Shown: piece after piece, positions 31,216 through 40,050 of the stretch
Layout: every line of letters starts with the position of its first letter
Numbering within the stretch: position 1 is the first letter of the stretch
Notes under the pieces: generated by a model
Seen by the model: only the letters and a program-made list of their open reading frames with translations
Told to the model about the DNA's origin: nothing
Database searches by the model: none
DNA from: Thermomucor indicae-seudaticae
Lineage: Eukaryota > Mucoromycota > Mucoromycetes > Mucorales > Lichtheimiaceae
Direction of reading: 5' to 3'
DNA: 40,050 nt
Assembly: GCA_000787465.1 (NCBI GenBank)
Contig: JSYX01000309.1
Coordinates: 1 to 40,050, forward strand
Made by a program: the position numbers and the translations under genes

Positions 31216-31651
31216 CTTTTCTCGGAAGAAACGAACAAGAAAGTGGGTATAGAAAATCAGAAGCAAATAATTGCCCTCGGTTTTTTGGTTTGCATTGTTG
31301 TTTGTTTGGTTTGAAAGTCCGTGTTCCCATCGTCGTCGCAGCATCACCCTTGACAACGACATTAGGTTACTTGCTCGTTAAAGTGATCGCCACGCTTTTG
31401 GCGATGGATCTTTTTCTTTAGCAAACCAGAAAAAACTTCATCCCATCACTTGCGGGTATTCCATTCGATGACGTATCCGAGATCGGACATGACGTCCCAT
31501 ATTTTTTTATTCATCCCTAGGAACTCATTCTATGAGCATAGTAATAGAAACGGCCAGATCTTTCGAAGACTAGTGGGTGTCAGCATGACGCCATGGAAAC
31601 AACTCCGACCATGAACAGAACCATGGACACCATACAAAAAACGTATTTTTT
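31216..31651. promoter_or_regulatory. Promoter of the trehalose gene and 3' flank of TRM1
   Basis: 436 bases between two tandem minus-strand genes. An upstream in-frame extension of the trehalose gene is open to 31362. No CCCCT stress element was seen in a reading of both strands. Confidence 0.4.
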
Positions 31652-33892
31652 TTATTCATCCTCCTTCATTTCGTTTGATTTCCTCTTTCTAGCCCGTGCT
31701 TTGGGTCCCCAATTGGGCGTCGGATTCACTTGATATCTGACAAGGTGGATCGATCTTGATTTCGGGTAAGCGTCCTTGTGCCGACTAAAGCTCACAGAAA
31801 TACTGTGAAAAATGGCATGGATAAGTAAGGACCCCATTCCACACAGGGATCTATTCTCGATCATTTTTTTTACCTCGGCTCTTTGCTCAATATGGCCTTT
31901 GCAGGCGAGTTCTCGCCGATCTTGTCCATCTTGACCGGATGATCCTTGACCCACGCTCGCAGGACGTCCCAAACCACCTGCGACGGCGCGTCCGTCTTGA
32001 CCGTTGCGGGTCCGCAATGCGACACCGACACCTTGTATCCTGCATTGAGAATACCAGAGCTATACCACCACCCGTCAGCTATATCAGATAGTAAAAAAAG
32101 AACCCCTCATTTAGAGCTTACAATAGATCGGCCATGGGAATACTATTGCAATGGACGGTCCCGCAGAGCCGCTGCAGGGTCCAGTAGAGCGGCGCATCCA
32201 GTTCCTCGCTGATCACCGTAAGCATGCCTTCCATGCGCTGATGCGTGCCATAGTTTTCTGGGTTGCCTTTGACATGCTCCAGCATTTTGCTGACAAACAC
32301 TTGATCATGCAACGGCCCTCCCCACGCAGGCCCTCCCACCTGTTGTTGTTATTACAGAAGTCAGTTCCTTCTCTGTCCCTCTACGGCTGAACCAAAGAGC
32401 TCTCACATGATAACTATGGCCACAATTCGCGCATTTGCCATCGACCACAGGACCCGTCGCCGGTGTATGCCTGTCCTGCCCATTCTCTTTGCGGTCCATT
32501 CTACCCAGCGGCTGCACAGCATAGGCGTGGCATCCGGAGCACTCGTAAAAGATGGCTGTCTTGCTATGTTGGCCATCTTTAGTTGCACCGAATCTAAACA
32601 AGCGGCCGACCGTTTTTCTTACCTGGCCACTTTCTTCACTTCGGCAGGCGATGTGTAGACTCGGACAAAGACGCGGAGATAGAAGTCAATGCTGCAGGAC
32701 AGCAGCGGTGCAATGTAACGACGGTATCGTCCTGCGGAAGTCTGCAAGGAATGCAAAACCAATCGAAGCGCCATTTCATGAGGAAACATGCCCTTCAATG
32801 GCATGCCACCATATTTTCCAAAACTATCCCCCCGCGTACTTAGTCATCGTCTCCTTTCGCTACTACCTCGTTATACGTACCATGTCTCTGGATGCATCGA
32901 TCCGGTCAGGATGGCAAGATCCGTGCACGTAACGCATAAAAGACCTAGAAAGGAAGCAAACGTCAGTCGCGCTGCTGATGATGCTCTTCTTCACAATCGC
33001 ACCTCCTTCGGATACTGCTTGCACTGCACCATCAATAAATGGAATGGCTGAGCCATAGGGATCCAAGTCCACGACATCGAACTTCTTCTTGTTCCCAATG
33101 GCGCTATACAAAATTTGCCTGTGCAGCACGTCGTCGTCGTCGTGGAATAAGCTAATCGCGCTCTCTCTCTCTCTCTGTCCGTCCGTTGTACTCTATATTC
33201 TTACATGGCGTCGCCCTGGTTGGGCTTGACAAGCTCTTCGCTCAAGCCATTGTACTTTACGTTCCGCCGGATCGATTCGACCGCCTCGGCCTCGAGGTCA
33301 TTGGCAATGACCTGTTTCAGATTCGGGATCTCCTTTGCGTACCGGATCGATCGTAGCCCGCTGGCCGCCAGCGCCTCCAGGATCGTAAAGTTCTCTGTGT
33401 TGATGTATTGCTCAAGGCGCTTTTTCAATCAAAAATGAGTCCCGCTGCTGCTGCTACTGCTGCTGTCGTTGTTTTTATGGTTTGTTTGTCAGAATACCTT
33501 TTCGGCTTCCTGCTTTTCGTTTTCGTCTAAACAAGCATGAATATCAAGATTTTAAAACTCATTTTTGCAAGTGACTGACCCTGCACTCTTGCCTTCTTTC
33601 TCTCGAGTCGTTCGCGCTTTTCGGCTAGATACATTTCGCTCCATGTGCGAATAGCGGCAATGGACATGTCGCGGTTGAACTCCTGGACAGGATTGTAAAA
33701 CACCTCGTTGCCTTTGGGGAACAGGATACTCGCTTTGCCTTCGTTGACAGTGGTGTAGAGGGACATGTCAATGTCCTCGTCTGCTGCAGCGGCTGGTGGT
33801 GGTTGGCTGGTGGTGGCATGGGACATTGTGGTCAGCGGTGCGAAACGTATGCGTCGAACGGGCCTGCTGCAGCGCAGTATGATACGAAGCAT
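31652..33892 (-). CDS. TRM1: tRNA (guanine26-N2)-dimethyltransferase (Trm1)
   Basis: Methylates G26 of nuclear- and mitochondrial-encoded tRNAs with S-adenosylmethionine. Ten exons: 33892-33580, 33526-33498, 33419-33205, 33118-33003, 32944-32881, 32823-32623, 32563-32407, 32339-32122, 32059-31874 and 31802-31652, 549 residues. Recognised motifs are [20 protein letters not shown], the SAM loop [13 protein letters not shown], the catalytic [27 protein letters not shown], and the paired Cys motifs CSGC and CANC of the zinc module. The C-terminus has [12 protein letters not shown], a basic nuclear-type signal. Two in-frame starts are seen: Met1 (33892) begins [20 protein letters not shown], an Arg-rich presequence; Met23 (33826) starts MSHATT without it. 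Yeast TRM1 makes mitochondrial and nuclear forms from two starts, so the same is likely here. Exon 2 is only 29 bases. The exon 7 acceptor is the far AG; the near one would imply a 29-nt intron. Confidence 0.95.
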
Positions 33893-34067
33893 GCAATGAC
33901 CCCGCCTTGATTCCCCAGCTGCAAAAATTTCCAAGCCACTCCCTATGCATGGATCGATCGGGCATAAACGTCGGATGGCCATTGCTCGTTCGACTAAAAG
34001 AATCAAGCACTCAATTATAATTACATTTCTAGTTATAAACAAGTAGCATTTCTGTACACAAAAAGAT

Positions 34068-35753
34068 TCAGGGACGATAGACAAAGTGAAGGTCTTCGAC
34101 ATCCGTCAAGTCCAATTCTTCGCGATGGGCGGGAGGAGGCGGCAGCAGCTTGCCTTGGTCTCTCAAGATCGCGCGCCGCCGATTCTCGCGGCTGAGGAGC
34201 CACCGTACATAGAGGAACAGAACCGCAGCCAGGAGATCGGCAGCCATGTAGCCGCAGAGACCGCCAATGTAGCGCGGCGCCTCGCGTTCGACCATCATGA
34301 GCGGGCCGACAAAGTTGCCGACGCAGTAGGCGACCAGGTTGCCGCCCGTGTAAAAGATCTTTTTGGTGTACCCGGACACGTTGCTTGAGATCGAGGTCTG
34401 GAGCATGACGTACATGGGGCTCGTCGCAGACAGGTACAGGCCCGCAAGCTTGGCGCCACCGGAAGGGATCACGGCCAGCAGCAGCGCAGCCGTGAAGCTG
34501 ACCAGGCCCATGCTGGCCGCAACCCATCCGATCTCATCCCATCGTTTACTGGCGTATACAGTTATGCTTAGGAAAAACAAGACCGAGACACCATACGGAA
34601 TATTAAGCAAAATCGAGTTCATGTCCTAATTATATCCCTCGTCAGTCTGTCTGTCTCTCACTATTTCAATCATTTTGGCTTTACCGAAAAGCCCATGTCA
34701 GAGATAATCTGGGAGCTAAAGATCGTGACAGCCCCGTCCTGGAGGTTCACGAGAAACGAAATGGCCATGTAGCTATAAAACTTGGGGTCGCGGAGCGCCT
34801 CGACGATGTGCGAGGTTTGGATGTGTTTGTTCCGGACCACGGTGTTATCACGGACGCGGTCCTCGACGATCGTTTCTTCTTCGGGCGTTAGGCGGAACCA
34901 GCGCGACTTGGGTGTGTCAGCCAGGAAAAGGAAAAACAAAACGCCAAGCAGGGCGGTGATGGATCCCCAGATGATCATGCACCATTGCCAGGCACTCAGG
35001 CCGCGAGCGCCGTCGATCGTCTCGATGCCTGCGCCGATCAGACCGCCGACCGCGGTGGCGACCGCGTTGCACATGAACATGCTGCCGAACCATACGACTT
35101 GCTCCGAACGTCGATACAGCGTGCTGATAAGCAGGAAAATGCTATTCGTTATCCCAAAGTGAGTTGACTGACAGATCCTTATCGAGAGTTAGGTCTCTTG
35201 CCTTGGATAGGTCGAGGCTTCCCAGAAGCCCAGGATAAATCGAAGTCCGGCAAGTTGAGAAAAGTTCTTGGCCACAGCCATGAGCCCCAAGCACACGCCC
35301 CAGAGCACAAGGATGCTTCCGAGGTATTTGGAAATAGGTAAGCGTTGAAGCAAGTACTGATTCGGTAGCTTGAGAAAAGAAAGAGAGTGTGTTAGTATAT
35401 ACAGATGGCCTGCTCAAGTATGAATGACTGTACCTGGAACGCCAGATAGCCGACATAAAAGATGGATCCAAGCCAGCTGAATTGTGAATGCGTAATATGT
35501 GTATCCTCATAAAGACCCATCACGGCAGAAAAGTTGAGCGTCGACTTGTCAATAAACTTAGATCCCAGTGTGAATGCAATAGATCCTACGACTCTAATAA
35601 TGAATGTTTGACGTTTACATGGACAAATACAATGGAACAAACGAGTGGCATCACGGTCCAATTGATCTTTCGAACAAGCCTGCGTTCTTGAGGCGAGTAA
35701 TTTCCTGCCACCGAGATCTCTTCAACGGAAACATCCTGTTCTTTCTCCTTCAT
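34068..35753 (-). CDS. MFS transporter, anion:cation symporter family (Dal5/allantoate-permease-like)
   Basis: This family takes up small organic anions such as allantoate, ureidosuccinate, vitamins or dipeptides. Five exons: 35753-35619, 35556-35434, 35368-35202, 35141-34685 and 34625-34068, 479 residues. The N-terminal 25 residues are cytoplasmic (RRLVRKINW), then a helix ends in FIDKSTLNFSAVMG, the family signature after helix 1. Further marks are FSWLGSIFYVGYL, the motif GFWEAS with LYRRSEQ, ADTPKSRWFRLTPEEE before the central loop, and the second six-helix bundle from SDMNSILLN onward. The C-terminal tail is short and acidic. Substrate cannot be assigned. The intron at 35201-35142 uses GC-AG (AAG/GCAAGA); no GT donor keeps the frame. 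Lies divergently next to an FAD oxidoreductase with 608 bases between starts. Confidence 0.88.
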
Positions 35754-36361
35754 TCTGGCAAAGCGGATCTATCTGGCCTGCCTGGGACGCTCGCTCTCTT
35801 TCTCTCTCTTTATATGTGGGAAATCACTCCCGAGTTTGTGTTCGAGTGATAGCAAAGTATTTGGAATAAGGTTTGCTTATCATTTTGTCGACCCTGGGAA
35901 TTCGTGATTCTGATTCTGAGAAAACGAATAGATATCGCAAGTGGCATATGAAAAGGGGAGGGGTTGCATGCGAAGACGACGCACATGTACGATAGATAAC
36001 AAACCGCACGTTGCAAATCAAGCGAGACACACTGCCATAATACCAGCGACAACGGATTTGGGTAGGACCCGTTTCTGTCGTGATATGAATTCTGCTCACA
36101 GTTCATCCGCTACAGCAGTTTGTCCGAGCTCTCGGGTAATTCACCAACTTATCTATTTAAGCGGACGGTCTTTCCCACTTACGGTATGCCGTCAATGCCA
36201 CACAGAGGAAAATCTTGCCCAAACAGATTTGCCCGCAGAACATGGATACGTGAACTCCAGAATTTTCTATACACCTTGACGTAAGTGAGTGATATCGTCG
36301 TTCGTCGCGCTCGTGGCACAACGGGGGGGTGCATTGTTTTTTCGGACTTGCACTGCGCACC
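35754..36361. promoter_or_regulatory. Divergent promoter region, transporter and oxidoreductase
   Basis: 608 bases between divergent starts. TCTCTCTTTATATG near 35800-35815 and TATTTAAGC near 36155 are TATA-like on the appropriate sides. A run of seven G precedes the oxidoreductase start. No coding frame supported. Confidence 0.4.
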
Positions 36362-37716
36362 ATGTTGTCAGACGCGATGATGGCAAAGCAGCACATTGTG
36401 ATTGTGGGAGCCGGTGCCGTGGGCGCCTGCACCGCGTACTACTTGTCGCAGAAGGCGCCGCGCGGCTTGACGGTGACGGTCATTGAAAAGACGAATGTCG
36501 CATGTGCAGCGAGCGGCAAGGCCGGCGGCTTTCTTGCACTCGACTGGCAAGTTTTCTCTAACCATGACCTCCATTGGGGTTGAGGGCCATCGACCAACCA
36601 ACTCGGCCTTCCTTTACTACTTAGGACGGATGCAAGTCCCATTGGCCCCATGGCCCGTGCGTCTTTTGAGCTCCATGCGCAATTGGCACAGAAACTCGAC
36701 GGCCCGGCCAAGTACGGCTACCGCCGTCTGGACACCTATTCGGTGATCTTCCAGACCTCGGGTAAAGCAAGAAGAAGCAACGCAGGCGCGGCGGCGGCGG
36801 TGGACTGGATCGAACACGATGCGGTACGGAGTGTGCAGCGACTGGGTAGCCCGAACACGACGGCTCAGGTGCACCCGAGACTGTTTACGCAGACCCTCAT
36901 GGACGCCGCGGTCGAGACGGGCGTCGTCAAGCTACGTTGCGGAACCGGCGTCCGGCATTTATTGTATGATGAAGACGAACGTGTGGTGGGCGTCGCGCTC
37001 GAGGATGGAGATGAGATCCGGGCGGATGCGGTCGTGATTTGCATGGGGCCCTGGAGCGGGCAGTTGCCAATGAAGGGCCGGCCGCGCACCAATCGGCTGC
37101 CGGTGGACGCCGCGCGTGCGCACTCGATCGTGATGCATCCGCTCGAATCCGTGCCTGCGGAAGCGCTGTTTACGGCGGTGCTCGACGGAGGTCAGTCTTA
37201 CGAACCAGAGGTATGAAATGTGTGAGAGAGGGAGATGTGTGAGCGTGTATCTCATGGTTTTTTTCTCGGAACAAAGGTATATCCACGGCCGGTAAGTTTG
37301 GCTCAGAGATACAATAAAGAAAGACACTGAATTAAGGAAATGAAAAAAAGGATGGCACGGTGTACATGTGTGGCGCGACCGATAACGAGCCGTTACCTGA
37401 GTCAGCCGACAAAGTGCAGGTGGATCCGCAAGCGGTTCAGCAGCTCGAGATACTGCGAGGCATGATTTCGACTCGTCTGAAGGGTGACATTTTAGAACGC
37501 CAAGCATGTTATCTGCCGATTTCACGAGACGGGACACCGCTGATTGGTGCCCACCCAAGGCATAAGCAGCTCTACTTGGCGACGGGACACTCATGCTGGG
37601 GGATACTGAATTCCCCTGTTACGGGCCTGATGATGGCAGAGCTATTATTGGATGGAAGAATTTCTATCGTAGATAACGCCTGTGTCAAAGCTGTGGATCC
37701 AGCAGTCAGGTGTTAA
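36362..37716 (+). CDS. FAD-dependent oxidoreductase (DAO superfamily, Tda3-like)
   Basis: Four exons: 36362-36546, 36625-37210, 37277-37291 and 37351-37716, 383 residues. The N-terminal HIVIVGAGAVGACTAYYLS is the dinucleotide-binding GxGxxG fold, closed by VTVIEK. CAASGKAGGFLALDW and then PIGPMARASFELHAQL follow in the pattern of the yeast Tda3-like group, and DAVVICMGPWSGQL plus GHSCWGILNSPVTG complete the FAD site. Exon 3 is 15 bases and encodes VYPRP, the conserved EVYPRPDGTVY segment. The first intron (36547-36624) begins GC (TG/GCAAGT), needed to keep the frame and DWTDASPIG. D-amino-acid or sarcosine oxidase-like chemistry is possible; in yeast Tda3 is linked to endosome-to-Golgi recycling. 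Substrate is not predicted. Divergent to a Dal5-like permease. Confidence 0.88.
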
Positions 37717-37933
37717 GAGTGTGTAACTTTTACCTTTGTAAATTCCCCGCCTTTTCCCCCCACATTTTCCCATTCGAATGCAAATCAACTGGATATATAA
37801 CTTGAAAGTCACATGGCGCTTGCGCTTTTAGGGACAATGGGGTTTCTCTTTTTCTGCTCACCCTCCATCTCCTTTACGTTTTTTCCCGCCTCTCCTGTGT
37901 CCATAGCCCGCCGTGACATTGCTGAATGACTCG

Positions 37934-39627
37934 ATGAGTAGTTTCTGCCATTGGGCCATGGTAACCAAATGGCTCCTGTTGGTGGTCTTTGTATTCCCCA
38001 TTCTGGCGGCTGCCCAAGCCAGCTACCAGAACCCGTTCTTCTGGTAAAAAAAAGAGCTTATACACACACACAAAGGGTCACAGAAGAAGGAACTGAATAT
38101 GGAAAAAACCACAAACATAAAGGCAAGCTATTGTAGAGTATGATATTGGACGCTCCAACCAGTCGCAGCTATACCTCCCTTCGACGTCGACCAAAGTGTA
38201 CAGTCAAGACTTTCAGACCGTGTTTGGGCACAACGACTATTTTGGCTATTATACCTCTGTATACTATCTATATCTCTCTCTTTATCTCAAAGAAAACATC
38301 CTGACTGATATCTTTTTTCAAGCGGCTTTTGCTGGATTTTGGAGACGGATGCCCGGGTACGACGATGGACGATATCCAGGCCCTGAACGGCAACACGGCG
38401 ACGAGTCCGTCCATGATGTCTCAGCCGTCGATCGCGCTCGTCGAACGCGGAGGGAGGTGCGATGCCTGGACAGCCAAGCTCAACCAGACCATGGCGCTTT
38501 CGGAACAGTACAACCTGGATGTCACGGCCGTGCTGCTCTATGACAATGCGACGTACGACCAGGTCCGCCTGATCCATCAAGACACGACCAATGCCATCTC
38601 GCCCGTCTGGCCGTCCACCGCACTGCCACCCGCGCGAAACGTCTCCGATATGCTGGACAATGATGTCTGGCAACACCTCGGGAGCGTGTTTGTCGCGGTC
38701 TACTTTGCACCCAGCCTGTACGGTCTCCTGCTCAAGGACCTGGTCAGGAACTATACCGTGACGCCGTCCACTGACATGATGCAGCGCTATGTTCAGCTCA
38801 CTGCCTTGTTCTCGGACAAGTCGTTCTCGGTGGATCAGAGCGGGCTCAATAATACGAATAATAGCAGCGGCGGTGGTGATGATAATAACCAGGACGTTTG
38901 GGGCGTTTTTGCGAGTGACCATGGGTACTTGGCATATATTATTGCTGCTGCAGCCGCCCTGGTGCTTGGTAAGGGAAGGGAAGGGGGAGGGGATTGTCCA
39001 AAGTGACTTGCAGCTGATGGTGGGGGGTGAAAATCCTGCGCCCAGGTGTCGTGCTTATTCGATGGTGCAGAACCCCGCGAGCTGCTGCCGAACAACAACA
39101 ACAACAACAACAGGATGACCCTATCTACATGACGACGATGAATACGACTGCTACGGGTGGCACCAGCGAACTCCTCCATCATCACATGTCGCTGACAAAG
39201 CTGAATGAGCTTTGTCCCGTCCAGGAGCTCAAGGATGCTACGGCAACAATGAAGAATACGGTTTGTGCGATTTGCTTGGAGGAACTGGTTCGACCGGATA
39301 CGCTGGTGAGGATTCTACCCTGTAGACATGGGTTTTGTGTGGCTTGCATAGGTAAGTGAGTGGGAGATGATGAAAAAAAAGGTGGGGGGTTGGTTGAAAG
39401 GCTGACGTTTGCTGCTACTGCCAGACGTATGGCTGACAAAGAAAGCCAGTGTGTGTCCTATCTGTAAATTCGACTGTGATCCACAAGAATCACCGACGAG
39501 CATCGAAGCACCGTCTCCGGTACACCTGAGGGATAGTCATGCAGTGTCCATGGCACCGTCATCATCGAGCTCCAATGACGAGTTGTCTACTACACCTCAT
39601 GATAACCGGAACGATATCCAATCATGA
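37934..39627 (+). CDS. PA-TM-RING ubiquitin ligase, copy 2 (RING-HC pattern)
   Basis: Paralogue of the gene at 8627-10227 with matching domain order. Five exons: 37934-38043, 38123-38258, 38323-38968, 39046-39351 and 39425-39627, 466 residues. A signal peptide (KWLLLVVFVFPILAAAQA) begins the protein. The luminal part carries a diverged protease-associated domain (ALVERGGRCDAW, then VTAVLLYDNA). A membrane helix lies near 283-304 (YLAYIIAAAAALVLGVVLI), then a seven-Gln run. The RING is at 371-413: CAIC, CRHGFCVAC, then VWLTKK and CPIC. The sixth ligand is Cys395 where copy 1 and the family have His, giving C3HC4. The two last introns fall at the same positions as in copy 1 (both split the codon before A/V-WLTKK). 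The first acceptor, 38122, is chosen by phase. Either of two nearby Met codons could be the start; both give the signal peptide. Confidence 0.86.
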
Positions 39628-40050
39628 CGCAAACGAACACCTACTTGTTACTACTACTAGTATTATCGCGCAGACTGTACAATATGCCACTTGTTATGTA
39701 CATTTTTTTCTTCAGATAGTATATATCGCCTGATAAACCTCCATGAACTCTTTTTTTTCCGCTCTCAGCGCTTCGTTGGTCTGGGCGTTCCAGCTAGCAA
39801 CGAAAACTGGCCCAGGACACCTGTCTATTTAGAATGAACGAAACAGGATCCTGCTTCGTCGTCGCAAACCAACGTAACCAAAGATATGGGGTGGATCAGG
39901 ACCACTGCGTAAGAGCAAGATCCCGTTCAGGGCCGTGATTTTATTCACAAAGACTATGTCTGTTTTCAAGGAGCTGGAGAAAAAAAAAGAAGCATGCGCA
40001 AAGTGATCATGAGGCAGAGTCGAGAACAAAAAAAGTTGCTCCGTAGAGCT
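39628..40050 (+). other. 3' flank of PA-TM-RING copy 2, no gene seen
   Basis: The first 95 bases resemble the relic at 7998-8110. The rest has T-rich runs and no supported coding frame. The window ends here. Confidence 0.5.

Overview
This window comes from the nuclear genome of a filamentous fungus. Genes are dense and intron-rich (about 70 introns can be inferred, mostly 50-80 nt), and the gene set is fungal: DLT1, a psi-producing-oxygenase-type dioxygenase, a PHO80-type cyclin, a TPS2-type trehalose enzyme and a TDA3-like oxidoreductase. The very short introns, low-complexity Ser/Gln/His tails and general protein character suggest an early-diverging lineage such as Mucoromycota; that placement is inference. 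All exon models come from reading frames, GT/GC-AG sites and remembered family motifs. Exon lengths were checked so that each model closes in frame; no alignment was run.

Layout. 1-1.1 kb: C-terminal part of a THO2/THOC2-like gene carrying two in-frame stops. 1.1-2.5 kb (-): DLT1. 3.1-3.9 kb (-): broken, unrecognised reading frame. 4.3-5.3 kb (+): carbon-nitrogen hydrolase. 5.6-7.2 kb (+): unrecognised coiled-coil protein. 7.4-8.3 kb: a dispersed repeat, then a relic resembling the 3' flank of a PA-TM-RING gene. 8.6-10.2 kb (+): PA-TM-RING ubiquitin ligase, copy 1. 10.6-13.1 kb (-): stand-alone fatty-acid dioxygenase. 13.4-14.4 kb (-): Gln/Gly-rich DUF7721-like protein. 14.5-16.5 kb (+): M17 leucyl aminopeptidase with a presequence. 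16.7-18.3 kb (+): PHO80-like cyclin. 18.9-20.6 kb (+): mitochondrial citrate synthase. 21.4-21.9 kb: second, inverted copy of the repeat, with six evenly spaced CCAAT boxes. 22.2-25.9 kb (-): coatomer gamma subunit SEC21. 26.4-28.1 kb (+): tRNA threonylcarbamoyladenosine dehydratase. 28.2-31.2 kb (-): trehalose-6-phosphate phosphatase. 31.7-33.9 kb (-): TRM1 tRNA methyltransferase. 34.1-35.8 kb (-): DAL5-like transporter. 36.4-37.7 kb (+): FAD oxidoreductase. 37.9-39.6 kb (+): PA-TM-RING copy 2.

Most genes are unrelated housekeeping functions (vesicle coat, TCA cycle, tRNA modification, trehalose). Possible functional links are the divergent transporter/oxidoreductase pair at 34-37.7 kb and the two PA-TM-RING paralogues, which share flanking sequence. 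The best leads are the CCAAT-array repeat, the paralogue whose RING has changed from the H2 to the HC metal-ligand pattern, the relic third flank, a dioxygenase without its usual P450 half, and three GC-AG introns close together. I saw no CRISPR array, rRNA, convincing tRNA or autonomous transposon.
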